In this document: piece by piece, positions 1 through 14,449 of the stretch
Layout: every line of letters starts with the position of its first letter
Numbering within the stretch: position 1 is the stretch's first letter
Notes under the pieces: generated by a model
The model's database searches: none
The model's input: the letters and a program-made list of their open reading frames with translations, nothing else
Told to the model about the DNA's origin: nothing
Origin: Micrasema longulum
Taxonomy: Eukaryota; Arthropoda; Insecta; Trichoptera; Brachycentridae
Assembly (NCBI GenBank): GCA_022494885.1
Contig: JAGVSM010002411.1
Span: 62,001 to 126,000 of the forward strand
DNA: 64,000 bases
Direction: 5' to 3'
Made by a program: the position numbers and the translations under genes

Positions 1-73
1 AATAAATTAAACGCTTTATATTTTAAAATTCTTTTTCGTGTTTCATTTTTTTAAACAGTTTTAGAAACAATTA

Positions 74-2781
<2,708 letters not shown>

Positions 2782-2791
2782 TGTGACAAAT

Positions 2792-4029
2792 CTGAGAAAG
2801 AAAAATATTTAAATTAAAGAAAATGAACTTTTGAGGTTTTTGCTACAAACAGGAACGACCTATGCCGGTGAACTAATCCTGACTATAGATGTAATTAGTC
2901 ATCTCCAAATAGTATTTTAAAATTTTTATTAAATCTTCATTATGTTAACAAATGTCTCGAAGTTCAACGATTCCAACCGGTATGCGGTAGTTTGATTAAC
3001 ATTTTAGTAGTTTGATTTGATTAAAATCTTTAAAATAACACATACAACACAAGTTAGTACATGATTGCGATACTAGGTTTTCTAGTATGGAAGGGCTAGC
3101 TGTTCCAAAATGTAATAAATAAGCAAAAAGACACTACAATACAGTACTTTGCCTAAAATATGTATCATGTTACCAAAAAATATTAAGAATCATGAGTTGA
3201 ATACAAGGGTAAGACGTATGCTCAAACTGTAGCTCGATACATTTTTCGAGTAAAATAGAGTATGCAAATGTTGTATGAACTTTCTGTTAATTATCGACTA
3301 CCATTTAAGTCATTCCTGTGTCAATGATAAAATATTATTTATTAACACAGAAATAAAAATAAACTGTGTTATTTAACCAAACATAACTTCATTAGACAAT
3401 CATAATACTAAACATTCCCGAAAGGATCTGATTCTACAGATATCCAAGTATATAATTTTTCAATACTAATTCATTTTATTTCATTATAACCAAATATTAT
3501 TAAAAATAACAGATATCGAAATAAACCGTATTCTCAACTAAACAATTAATTAATTAACAAATTTCATTATATAATCACAATACTAGAAAATCTCGTTAGG
3601 ATTTGATTCTACAGAGACGGGTTAATACTGCTTTGGCTCGAAGGCAACGTCAAGTACTAAATTATTGGCTTTTTTCCAAAAATATTATATTATATAATCT
3701 CATCCCAGATTCACGGACGAGTGGTGGTGTTGCCAGGCTGAGGAAAGTATTGACCTCATTTTCACTTGTCTTTCATTTTACTATTATATTCTTTTTTTAT
3801 CTCCTTTAAAATATTAATGTAAAAATAAGGAAAAGTATAAAATAAAAGTGTCTTAAGTTAATATAAATGTTTTTTCGACCTGGATTTTTATTAAAAATAA
3901 AAGAAGAAAATTTATTTATTGTCTTCAAATGGGGAAGCTGACTCTGATTAGGCAGTTAAGGCGACCTACTAACAAAAAAAAAATAGTTAAGTATACTAAT
4001 AGGGAGGTTCAGTGTTTTTTTTTGAATAT
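2792..4029. other. Upstream region of amylase A, no gene recognised
   Basis: AT-rich sequence containing the presumed 5'UTR intron of amylase A. Two similar stretches of about 45 bp (near 3400-3445 and 3570-3615, both ending in GATTCTACAGA) form a local direct repeat. The short ORFs show no recognisable protein. Confidence 0.5.
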
Positions 4030-4290
4030 TTTATTTTTTTATCGTATTATTAGGTATGATTTTTTAAAGTTTTGTATTTCTAAAATAACTTTACGTGTGA
4101 CGTCAGAGGTTCTTCTTTGTAAGTTCTCCCGATTGGTAAGTTCACAGTAAGCAAACCGGATATCCTTCACAGCTTCCATATCATTGGTTGGTTCGTATGA
4201 ACCTGAGACATCGCTCAAAGTAGTGCGTTTTTATTATTTTTTTCGTACATTTTCAAAAAAATTTCACGTACATTTATTAAATTTTTACCA
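4030..4290 (+). repeat. Interspersed repeat family R3, copy 1
   Basis: Shares a pattern with 39355-39605 and 54490-54770: GATTTTTTAAAGTTTTGTATTT, then a TGACGT-containing stretch, AAGTTCT.C.GATT, a TATCATTGGTTG box and a final TTTTCAA segment. The short palindrome TGACGTCA occurs here and in the 39355 copy. The element type is unknown. Confidence 0.55.
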
Positions 4291-4709
4291 CGCGCAAGAC
4301 AATATTTTTGTATCCAATTTCCCGTAGGGCTGAAGTATCTTAATATGAATGACCCACTGTAAATAACTTATAACTTAATTTAGATTTACACTCACTTTGT
4401 GTTTAAACGTTTGACTAAATATGATGAAATATTTACTTACAATTACCGAGTTTTCTATGTCTACAGGTTTCCAGACGTAACCGTCTGTTCGTCAGAACAC
4501 CAATTAAATTAACATGCAAGGCCCACTATACACCTCTACCATAGTTGTTGCAAAAAAATATAAAACCAGTTTGCCGATTTGAAATAACGCGCTTTGAGTT
4601 GTTCATATGGAATAGTTAATTTCATCAACTATTGATGACTACAATATGTTGAAAATAACAATAATTTAGACAGACAAATACCACCTACATCAATAGGGGC
4701 TTCAGATGA

Positions 4710-4856
4710 AATTCAACAGATGGAAGAATCAAGGAAATGTGGATGTTTAAATATAGGCAAAATGTTGAATATTACAAAATATGTAAAGTGGCCACTTAAT
4801 CCACCCAATAACAAGTAATAAGCCCTGTTTATATCAAGACTTTGATTTTCCCATAT
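4710..4856 (+). mobile_element. MITE family R1, fragment
   Basis: Shares AACAGATGGAAGAAT, AAATGTGGATGT, TAAAGTGGCCACTTAA and TAAGCCCTGT with the better copies at 22042-22306 and 52815-53065. Confidence 0.6.
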
Positions 4857-5194
4857 CCAAGATGGTTTTCCTCTATGTTGCAATTGATTTAAGTTTCAAT
4901 ATGTATTTCAAAGCCATCAGGAAGAAATCAGAACTTTGCAGTGAGGTAATTTTAAAATGCTTTATCTTTTAAGATCTTTTTTTTGTAAACAGATTGGCAC
5001 AATAATATAACTGGTTTATTAATATAAATATCGACTTCAATACTCACAGTACGTTTATAATAAAATATTTTCAAATCTCATTATATTTATGTTACAAAAA
5101 CAGTGATTATGACACAAACCTTATCGCACTACTGACTTTTAATAAAATAACTTATTATAGAATGTGTTCACACGTGATCTGTATACAGTACACC

Positions 5195-5506
5195 GAGTTT
5201 CAGGGCTAGACCACGAAATTTTAGAGGAAAATTCCTCACAGTAAATTTAAAAAAAAAATAATTTAAAAAAAAAACTTTTAAAAATTAAAATTTGGAAATG
5301 CAGTCAATCCTTAATGTCTTTGGCAAGCATCTCTTCCACAAACCCATACCCTTCTTCTATCCTGCCTCTTCCATAGACCGCACCCGATGCGTATAACTTC
5401 GTAAGTCAAATACGTTTTTAATCTCAATTAAAAAAACAATTAATTTGAAAACCCGATTAAAAAAATATATGTTAAGATACTTTTAAAAGCTCATGACCCT
5501 GAAAAC
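5195..5506. mobile_element. MITE family R2, diverged copy
   Basis: Begins GAGTTTCAGGGCTAGACCACGAAATTTTA and ends CATGACCCTGAAAAC, matching the ends of the better preserved element at 33651-34047. The interior contains poly-A/T runs and the same CCACAAACCC...CC segment. Confidence 0.6.
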
Positions 5507-6949
5507 CGTTTACATACAAATAAATTATACTGTATTATTTGTGCATACAATGAATATAAAGTACTAACCGCAGGTAAAGTATAATTATAAATATATCATT
5601 TTAAACCGATTGCGCGTCAGAGGAAATCCCCACTGCGATAATCTGGATTTTTCCTCATTTTTCAAATAGGCGTAATAAACAAGTGCGCCAAAAAACCCTA
5701 TTTGTTTTCTGCCAAATTAATTGAACGTAATCATGAAAAAAGTAGCCAGCAATAGGGAAGTGAAACTTTTTTATTTTATTTAATTTTTACATAAAAAAAA
5801 CACATTCTGGAATTTATACAATGGTTTCAATATGTCGGTAAAAATATATATATTCATAATGTGTCTCATTAATATTATGAGAATAACTTTTATTAAACCA
5901 CAATTATATTTATTCTAAGTGTTTGTTTTAGTGTATCAGTTTTATTATTGTACATATTAGTGAGGGTGAATTTATATATATTGTGTGAGGGTGTGTGAGT
6001 ATTGTTTGTATGTGACAATGTTTAGTGAATATAAGTGGACTTACTGAACAATGATTTTCAAAAATTATCTGATAACAGAATTTTTGTGAAATGAGTGAAT
6101 AATCAAATCTACACAATGGTTCAAATGTTTTTTTTTTACTTTAACGGATGATAATACGTTCGTTTCATTTAACATTAAAAAAAAATTCTGTATATGGCCA
6201 GTTTTAATGATTTTTTAAATCTGGCAGACCACACAACCAAAGGTGTGCATTTCAAAAGATAGCCACTGTAATACTCTGATTTATGTATGTTGTGCCATGT
6301 ATTGAACATATAATATTTTATATTTTGTCTGACTGACCACACAACCTAAGATATGCATTTTGCAGAAAACTGTCATTCATTCCAACTTTTTATGTTTGGG
6401 GTGACATTTTGTATTTTAAAACATGTTTTTTTATTAAAAGCGTTTTTAAATTAATGAATCAATCAAAATACTAATGCATTTATCCTGTTTTTTTTTTTTT
6501 AATAACTAGATTTTTGGGGGTATTAATCTTCCCATCAGCATCTATACCGTAAGATTTTAGTGGTGCTGTGGGTGCTGTTTGCTAATTGAAAATTACCGTT
6601 TTTGTGATCGACACTATTTTTAGAATGTGATTATTACAGTTTTTTGTACAAAAGCGGCCTGGAAGACTACCACGGGATTACAAACCAACTCACTTTTTTT
6701 ATAAAATAATTTAATTAAATAAATGTTAACAGCGCGAAGAAAATGGCATTACAATTCGCCTGTTGTCCATTCGCATGTCCCCTGCTTTCCGTGTCTTCAT
6801 TCTTCAACAGACTTTTGCCATAAAAAGACGTGATGCTAACCAGAAATATACAGCCAAGTGCGATGAAAAAATGCTTTAATTGTCTTGCAATTGTGAACAG
6901 CAAAACATATGTATCTTTTCAATTGTATGTTCAATCCAATTAAAGCTTC
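5507..6949. other. Intergenic, nothing firm recognised
   Basis: AT-rich. Two similar segments (near 6225-6260 and 6328-6370: ACCACACAACC followed by GCATTT) suggest an old local duplication. ORFs here are short and do not resemble known proteins. Confidence 0.4.
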
Positions 6950-7680
6950 CAAGCTTCTACCAGCTGAGACAAATTAAATGCATACCCAAAAATTTGCCGG
7001 TTGATGCCGCCCGTCAATTAATAAATGCGTTTGTAGTGTCTAGAGTCGATTATTGTAATGGTATCTATGCAGGTCTACCAATGAACAAAATGACTCGCCT
7101 ACAATCTGTATTGAATGCCGCAGCGAGACTTATTTTCGGAATCTCTAAGTTCAGTCATATCACTCCACTACTTCGGGAACTACACTGGCTACGTTTTCCA
7201 CAGAGGGTCGAATACAAACTCTGTTGGCTTATGTATAAGTCACTGCACAACTCTGCTCCGGAATATCTAAGGGAACTATGCATTCCAGATGAACTAGCTG
7301 ACAGGCGTCTCACGCTTAGATCAGCTACGTCTACGGCGAGAGGAAAAGTTATTATACCTCTACGCAAACAGCGCACTAAATTTGGTGAACGCGCATTTGC
7401 GGTCGCAGGCCCTATGGCATGGAATGCTCTCCCAGCAGAGGTGCGAGGCTGTGAAAGTGAAGTGATGTTTCGGAAAAAACTTAAAACCCACTTGTTCTCT
7501 AAATCATTTGAATAAATCCGTAGCACGTGACAACAAAATATATTATTTTAATTAAATTACAAATTTAAAAGCTTCAATTAAATTAACTTAACTATAGAAT
7601 TACCATGTAAAGCGCCCTTGAGGTATTTTATTACGAAAATGGCGCTATATAAGTTATCCACAATAAATAAAATAAATATG
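6950..7680 (+). mobile_element. LINE 3' fragment (CR1/L2-like), RT C-terminus
   Basis: The open frame to 7515 encodes the C-terminal end of a non-LTR reverse transcriptase ORF: FYQLRQIK, SRVDYCNGIYAGLP, LQSVLNAAARLIFG and AVAGPMAWNALP are typical of CR1/L2-type elements. The 3'UTR contains ATGGCGCTATATAAGTTAT and an AATAA-rich tail near 7680. It is truncated at the 5' end. A second, more decayed copy is at 34885-35480, and a tail-only copy at 27330-27400. Confidence 0.85.
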
Positions 7681-8081
7681 GAATAAACAGATAATTAATT
7701 ATTGCATTCTTCAGATGAAAGTTGCCAACTTATACCGTATAAGAGGTTAAAAGTAACACTTCAATAATGCAAAATAAAGAAATGTGCTAATCTTTTTCTT
7801 CCTATAATTATTGCATTAAAATCAGTGTATGAAAGTATGAATTTTCAAAAAATATGTACATAGAAGAGCTCACCTTGATATTTTTCTCGAGTAACCAAAA
7901 GTAAAACTAATTTCGAACTGTGGAACAAGTGATCGATTTTCCTTTAAATACTGTTATTCTACCGAAAAAACTGACTTAAGTCACATATCAAAGATTTAAT
8001 TTTATCATTTGACTAATTAATACCCTTCATGTACACATCAGCAGTATTACTAGAGGCCAATGTTGATAAAAGATAATAAAT

Positions 8082-8173
8082 ATTAATAAAGTGATCAAGA
8101 TATTTACTAAAATATTGCACAATAATTATTAATAAAGAGATCAAGATATTTACTAAAATAATGCATTTCAAAT
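8082..8173 (+). repeat. Two-copy tandem repeat, period 46
   Basis: The unit ATTAATAAAGTGATCAAGAT... starts at 8082 and again at 8128 with few differences. Confidence 0.7.
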
Positions 8174-8870
8174 AACATAAAGATGTATTGTATACATGTC
8201 ATTAAATAATATTTATGTTACAAATAAATGCATTGTTTGAAGTCACGTTCAAAATAAGATTGATAACGATTTGAATGAAGTTGTGTTGTCAATGTGATTT
8301 TGGAATTTACTGCTAATTTTTGTATTTTAAATTTATAAAATAGCTAACGGCTCCTAATCGGCAAATTAATATAAAACTGGAAGAAACTAAACAAAAACAT
8401 GTCTTTTACTTTATTTGTGTAATGCAACAACATCAGACGGGCCCTTCGATTAAAATAATAAATTATTAGATAGTAAAAATAAAAAGTAAACAAGCGAAAT
8501 AAAAGGAATGATTCGTCACTTCTAGCAATAATAAACGTGATTGGTCCAGATTTTTTATTATTATGAAATTATAACTAGTGATGAAACGGTTAGCTGTTTG
8601 GCCGGATACTGAATATCTGGCAAGATCACGAGCCGGTGGTTCATAAGTTGATTTTTTAATAATTATAATGGTTTTTGGTAGTTTCATCCATTGCGCATAA
8701 TTTTTTTCACGCAAATATATTATTAATAAAAAAAAATTTTTTAGAAACATATTTTATTTGTGTGTTAAATTCCTTTTCTAGTGTGTGTACTTTGGGTGTG
8801 TGCGTTAATTTCATGAATTTTTTTCAGTTGAATAAATATTAGGTATCCGCCGGATAACGATTTGAGCTTC

Positions 8871-8925
8871 TATCTGGTATCCGGCCAGAGAGTAAAATTA
8901 GGCCAGATAGGCCGGATACCAGATA
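8871..8925. repeat. Perfect 16-bp inverted repeat with GCCGGATA motifs
   Basis: TATCTGGTATCCGGCC at 8871-8886 is the exact reverse complement of 8910-8925. Further GGTATCC and GCCGGATA motifs surround it from 8600. It probably belongs to a decayed DNA transposon, but the family was not identified. Confidence 0.6.
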
Positions 8926-9201
8926 GTTCCCGCATATCCGTTTCATATCTTATCATAACTCATATTACAATTTAGGCAATTTTTTTAATCAGTTACATTA
9001 AATGATTGATCACCTAATGTATTCATAATAACTTATTGAAAAAAAAATCAGCGTTATATAATAAATTACTGACTCGTTAACCGTTGGTACTAAAAGAGAA
9101 ATACTTATTTTAATATATAAATTTAATTTTATCAAATGTATTTTATTAATTTGGAAGTTTTAGTTAATTTATAAAAAAATATAAATGAAATTTAATTCTT
9201 A

Positions 9202-9602
9202 CATTCTGCCCATATTTGAACCTCTATATTCTTTCAATTCTTTCACCGTTGACGTTTGTCAGTTAAAGAGCTGAAACCTTTATTGTTGCGGGTGAGATTC
9301 ATGATTGAATTATTTCACCCACATACTAGGCAACGCCTGATATTATTTTTCAATTTCAATACTTCTTGGACAATGTGGATTTATCAAAATTTTTTTGAGT
9401 TTGTCCAAATTTTTGAAAACAAGAACTGGATTCAACTCTCTAGGGAGCTGTTAATATTAATATATATTAACAGAGATGAAGAACATTTTAGTAAAATAGA
9501 ACTAAAATATTCTTCATCTCTGCTGTAATATGTAAAAATTAACAGCTCTCTAGAGGGTTAAATCCAGTCCTTGTGTACAAACATTTGGACAAACTCAAAA
9601 CA
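9202..9602. mobile_element. MITE family R1 with foldback hairpin
   Basis: 9202-9345 carries the R1 body in reverse orientation (TTTCACCGTTGACGTTTGTCA, AAGAGCTGAAACCTTTAT). 9393-9600 is a long imperfect palindrome centred near 9496: TTTTGAGTTTGTCCAAATTT ... AGAGATGAAGAA on the left, mirrored on the right. The same terminal sequences occur at 31017-31250 and 55590-55868. Confidence 0.8.
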
Positions 9603-9797
9603 TTGCTCAAATTAATTCATCGAACTAAATATATTAATTATATTATTATTAGTTCTGAGTTTATACACTATATCTGTTTGTTTACTATAAATATGTATGT
9701 AGAACTGTTCCTGATTTCCCAAATAAAATAAAATAAAATATATTTCGCACTTTGTTTACATATACATTTTACAATAAATACGTATTGCTATAAGTGA

Positions 9798-10135
9798 TGT
9801 CCCTTCTCTGTTGCAGTAAATTTCTTTTCATGTTCCTAACTATGTCACCAGAAGTTAAAATCTGCTGTTGAGAATATTTTCTAAGAGCAAATTTTGTCTT
9901 TACGCCCCAATGTCTAGAATATGTATTATAGATTAGTCGAAATTCTTTAATATAGAACTTGAAAAAACGTGATGAAGATGAATTGATGCGTTTCTGAATA
10001 TATTTATACCATTATTTTATTACCCTTGTTTGCGTTTGCTACGTAGTTAGATATTCTTTTTGTTCAGTTTCACTTACACACGTATAACTGTTGTAATTGG
10101 CTAAGACCGTAAACATAATAAATAAACATATTAGG
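9798..10135 (+). mobile_element. LINE 3' fragment, jockey/I-like family 2
   Basis: Matches the better preserved copy at 11495-12170 (GATGTCCC.TCTCTGTTGCA, GTGTCACCAGAAGT, TGCCCCAATGTC and the 3' part TTTTGTTCAGTTTC, AACTGTTGTAATTGG). No intact frame remains. Confidence 0.7.
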
Positions 10136-10989
10136 ACGGGCATATTGCCTTAAAGCAATTTCTTAGTACCTATCCAAACCGTTCAAATTGAGAAAATTAC
10201 ATCGAAGTCTTCTAGTTATTAATAAAGAATCTTATAATTTTATTCAAAATTCAAAACACTATACTGTGTGAAGAGTGGAAAGGAAATAGGGAGAAAATAA
10301 GGAGAACAGAAAAACTCAAATATTTAAATAGAGGCATTTTAATCATGATTCAAATGTAAATAAAGAAGCATTAGTGGGTAGATCATTATTATTATTATTA
10401 AAGAAGAGGCAAAAAAAATAAAGTGGTAAATGAGTATTAAAAAGGTTCCCTTATTACCAGAAGAAAGAGATAATCCATGTTGAGATATTGGTTTGAAGAG
10501 CTCTCTCAGATAAACAGGCGAAGTGGGATTATTCTTAATATGGCAAAAAAGTGATGGTAGGAGAATTTTATAAATGATTTTTTTACCATGATACTGATTT
10601 CATTGAATTAAAGTTAAAGGATTAATTCAATCAATAATATAATCAATTTTAATAAAATTAAAAAATATATTCAAATATTTATTTTGAAACAAACGGTTAA
10701 TGGTGATTGTATAACGCTGTTATTCACAACAATGAGCAGCATTAAGTAATTATGAAAACAGTAGGTGATCAATCATTTGATGATAACTGATTAAAGATCA
10801 GCTTAAACTGTGACATATGTAATGATTTAATGATATGAACAAATTTGGACCAATCACATTCATTATTGCTACAGGAGTGTTGATGATAGGAGTAGATTCT
10901 TTCATTTTACTTGTTTACTTTTCTCTATTATTATTAATCATTAATTTTATCAAATAATCATTTGTTTTTAATGAAAACATAAATATTAA
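10136..10989. other. Intergenic, LINE-tail remnant then nothing recognised
   Basis: 10136-10200 is the reverse complement of a LINE 3' tail seen at 32190-32270 (GGGCATATTGCCTTAA). The remainder is AT-rich with no recognisable feature. Confidence 0.45.
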
Positions 10990-11135
10990 TAAATTCAACA
11001 GAGATAATGAACATTTTAGAAAGGGAAATATAAAAATCTTGGCATCTACAGTGCGTACGATATGTCATTGCCGTCATTGGCTGGTTTAAGTGACCACTTT
11101 ACACGATGTATAACAATAACCATTCTGTCTTTACT
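10990..11135 (-). mobile_element. MITE family R1, fragment
   Basis: Contains ACAGAGATAATGAACATTTTAG, GGAAATAT, CATTGGCTGGTTTAAGTG, CCACTTTACAC and CCATTCTG, in R1 order. Confidence 0.6.
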
Positions 11136-11249
11136 TAATCCTCTTTTTTATTTATTTTTTATTTTTAAAGAGAAATACTTAAGTTTTTATTATTAACTTA
11201 ACTATTTAAATTTTCAGACGATTTCCTAAAAGTCATAAATAACTTGTGC

Positions 11250-11400
11250 GGGAAAAATGGAAATCGATTTGTGGTCTCGTGGGATTTGAACCTTAGACCT
11301 TTTGCCTAGGAATCCACAATAATACTACGGGACCACAACCCGGTTCATCTATATTCTTAGAGTTCTTGAACATGTTGATGTTTGTAAAGTAGCCTAGACC
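11250..11400 (-). mobile_element. tRNA-like SINE fragment
   Basis: On the minus strand GTTGTGGTCCCGTAGTATTATTG is followed by CCTAGGC and a B-box-like GGTTCAAATCCCAC. It resembles an RNA polymerase III promoter of a tRNA-derived SINE. It lacks tRNA pairing, so it is not a tRNA gene. Confidence 0.45.
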
Positions 11401-11494
11401 GTTATATTCCGTTTCATAATATAGTTTTCATCTCTGTTGTAATATATTTATACCATATATTAATACCTTCAAAAAAATATTAATACCATCAAAA

Positions 11495-12170
11495 CTCTTT
11501 ATTGCTCACTAGTTCGACCCCATCTAGAATACGCTTTTCCTATTTGGTCTCCATTCTACAGGACTCATATTGACTATATTGAGTCTGTCCAACACCGTTT
11601 TTTAAGAAAAGTGGCATGGTTGCTCGGATTACAAAGGGGTAATTATTCTTATTTTGAAATAGAGCAATCTCTTAATCTGTCTTCATTGGAGAGATGTAGA
11701 ACTGAGATGGACCTTACATGCATTTTCAAAATACTTAATGCTTTAAGTGATGTCCCATCTCTGTTGCAATCAATTTCCTTTCATGTTCCTAACCGTGTCA
11801 CCAGAAGTCAAAATGTGCTATTTATAAAATCTTTTAAAAGCAACTTTGGTTTTTATGCCCCAATGTCCAGAATGTGTAGATTAGTCAATTCATCACACGA
11901 CTTCGAATTTTTTGGGATAGATTTTCCGGCTTTTCGTAGATCTCTTCGCGACTAAACAGTGTGGGGTGAAGTTGGATTGGCCTGGTTTAGCTCAAAGTTT
12001 TTGATCTTTCGTTTTTTTTAAATATATTGTATACTTTTATTGTTTTGCCCTTGTTTGTCTTTGCTAAATAGTTTTGTGTTCTTTTTGTTCAGTTTCTTGC
12101 ATTAATGTTTCTTCCAGTAACTGTTGTAATTGGTTTAGGCCGTTTATATATAATAAATAAATAAATATTA
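11495..12170 (+). mobile_element. LINE 3' end, jockey/I-like family 2, RT C-terminus
   Basis: Translation gives HLEYAFPIWSP (reading through to 11611) then an open frame to 11955, with SLERCRTEMDLTCIFKIL and MSRMCRLVNSSHDFEFFG. This is the usual end of non-LTR retrotransposon ORF2. The 3'UTR ends in an AATAAATAAATA tail near 12170. Relatives are at 9798 and, inverted, at 50850. Confidence 0.8.
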
Positions 12171-12189
12171 ATATTGATAACTCCCAAAA

Positions 12190-12352
12190 ATGTTGAATCC
12201 AGCCAATGTCTACCAAAATTTGGAAAAGGAAATTAAGTTGGGGTAGAGTGTGGTTCGAATCGTAACCAAAGATTCAACCTAAAGTGTTCCATTTTTTTAT
12301 TGTATGTTTAGTTTTTTTATGCAAATAAAGGTTTTTTGAAAAAAAAAAAAAA
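12190..12352 (+). mobile_element. Possible SINE or retroposed fragment with poly(A)
   Basis: GTGGTTCGAATCGTAACC is B-box-like, and the segment ends with AAATAAAGG and a 14-base A run. Only a fragment. Confidence 0.35.
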
Positions 12353-12916
12353 TAAGCAGTGACAACGGCGACGGGTTGAAATTAAACTCAACGTGGTTCC
12401 TACGGGAAGGTGGAAACAATAAATGAGGTTATTAAAAGCAAACTAAGAAATCTTCACCAAAAACGGAAAATTAGTCATGGATGCTGAAATAATCTCTACA
12501 TAAAAACCTACCTACCTAAATAATAGCGTAATTCAAAACCGTCTCTAAATTTTTGCAAAAACAGATTATAATTAAATAACTTGACACCGCAAACTTAGCA
12601 TTCTCGATTGAGTTCGTGAAACATAATTAGAAAAGTTTTCCGCAAATATCTCAGTAACTCCACCAATGGAGATTTCCAAGTTTGCTTCTAATACCCTCAT
12701 TTAAAAGAAAGCATTGTGTTTTTACGAAACAAATTGATTATTGAATTATAAAAAGTAAACTGGTACAGAAAAAACGAACATTTTTTTTTTTTCAATATAT
12801 TTTTTACAACAAAACACACAGTTTATCCTGAAGATGGTAGTCATAACCATTTAAAATAATTAGTTGCTTATAAATAAATTGAAAAATCCTGAAACATAAA
12901 CATACCTAACCTTATT
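12353..12916. other. Intergenic, nothing recognised
   Basis: AT-rich with one GC-richer stretch (12360-12430). No coding or repeat signature was recognised. Confidence 0.4.
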
Positions 12917-13975
12917 AACAGTCTAGCTGATTCGTCCCAGCTCCTAAATAAAATTCAAATTAACTGTCCATCACGTGCCCTACGAAATCACCCAATCTTT
13001 AGAATACCTAGTGTCAATACGAACTATTGCCAGAATTCGTTTTTACACAGATCGTGTTCCACTTTTAACAGCTTTTTTAACCATATAGATATCTATCATA
13101 CAGGATTACAATTATTTAAAAATAGTGTATTGAAAACTTTTGAATAAAACTCCCGTTGGTCCCTTTTTCTCTTATATCACTCAAATTACATACATTAATA
13201 TTATTATTATAAATCAAATTTCTCTTTAGAAATTTTGTATTACTACTAAAATCGCTTTAATGAAATTTTATCGACTTCTCTTGGTTTAAAATCTTCTCCT
13301 TATATTGCCTTTTCAAATTTTAAAGATTACTTGCTATACTTGTTATTCCTTCTTTATTTTTTCTTTTTTCTCTGCTGCCATTGGCATGTTTTTATACTTT
13401 TAAACTACTTTTAATTACTTATATTATATATGTTAATAAAATCAATATATTGCTGCTCTTACTATAATGTGTCATTAATTTTGAAGATGTTTTTAAATTG
13501 ACCTAAATTTAAATTTACTGTCTTATATTTCACTTAAAGATTCTTCTCATCGTTTCTTTGAATCCCTTAAAATAAATATGTGTTATGTTTTTCCTTTTTT
13601 AAAAAAATGTTATTACTATTTTATTTTATTTTTACATCTGAGCATGTTTTTCATTCTTTATTTCCATTCTTAATTCTTAATTACTCTACAAATTTTCTTC
13701 ATTTTTAATATTATTTCCATTTGTAAATACTCACTACAAACTACAAACCTTAAAATATATTTTTTTACTTAAATTTTAATTTTTAAACAACTTTCATTTA
13801 TATTTTCTTTTTCCTTCTCTTTTTTATACTTTCATAATTAACCTTACATATGATTGCTTTTTAATATGGAAACTTCACTGGTCCATTAGAATTAAGTCTA
13901 ATTGTGTAAAGTATTAAACTTTGTAACTGTACTGTATGTGTCCTGAATAAAAGAAAAAAAAAAAGAAAAAAAAAA
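12917..13975 (+). mobile_element. LINE 3' end, family 3
   Basis: A short open region (SLADSSQLLNK, INCPSRALRNHPIFRIP) is followed by a long AT-rich 3'UTR ending GTATGTGTCCTGAATAAAAG plus a poly(A)-rich tail. The inverted copy at 47865-49150 matches coding part and 3'UTR. Confidence 0.8.
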
Positions 13976-14124
13976 TACCTATGAGAAAAAAATTAAATTA
14001 AAGAGATAATTCAAGAATGAAACATAAAATATTTCTTCAGACGTGATTTAAACAATGTTGATGTAGAATAAGGTATTTTTTTATTTATTTTTCAAAATAT
14101 TTTTTTTCATTGAAGAATGAGAAA

Positions 14125-14245
14125 AAGATGAAGAAAAATGTTGATATCTACGCATTTACAAGGCTTACGATCTGTCATTGGCTGGTTTGACTGATCTATT
14201 AGCACGCTAGATAACATTTTACTTCATACTAGATAACAATTCTGC
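14125..14245 (-). mobile_element. MITE family R1, fragment
   Basis: AAGATGAAGAAAAATGTT, CTACGCATTTACAAGGCTTA and CATTGGCTGGTTTGA match R1. Confidence 0.55.
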
Positions 14246-14449
14246 CTTAAGTTAGCGTTTTTCACATCATCATAATTTTTAGAAGTTGTACAAGTACATA
14301 ATTTCTTGTCAAAGCAGGTGTCATTTACATTTTTTGACATTCTCATAGGCGGCATCTGTTGTTCTTGCGTAGTTTTTTTATATAAATAAGATACACTTTA
14401 CACGATGTATTGTCAGTAAGGAGAAAGTAGAGTTTTTGATGGAGTCACC

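Larger units (their letters stand above)
7681..9201. other. Intergenic with small repeats
   Basis: No gene seen. It contains a two-copy tandem duplication of about 46 bp (8082-8173, unit beginning ATTAATAAAG) and a GCCGGATA-rich stretch (about 8600-8940) that includes a perfect 16-bp inverted repeat, 8871-8886 with 8910-8925. Confidence 0.5.

Noticed and set aside
4431..4500. TTACTTAC at 4431-4440 as the donor of a non-coding first exon of amylase A
   Set aside because: No TATA box at the expected distance, and the sequence beside it matches a repeat found at 18875-18912.
6715..6903. 62-codon minus-strand frame with a hydrophobic start
   Set aside because: It borders the LINE fragment and shows no further coding evidence. 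The hydrophobic run is expected by chance in AT-rich DNA.
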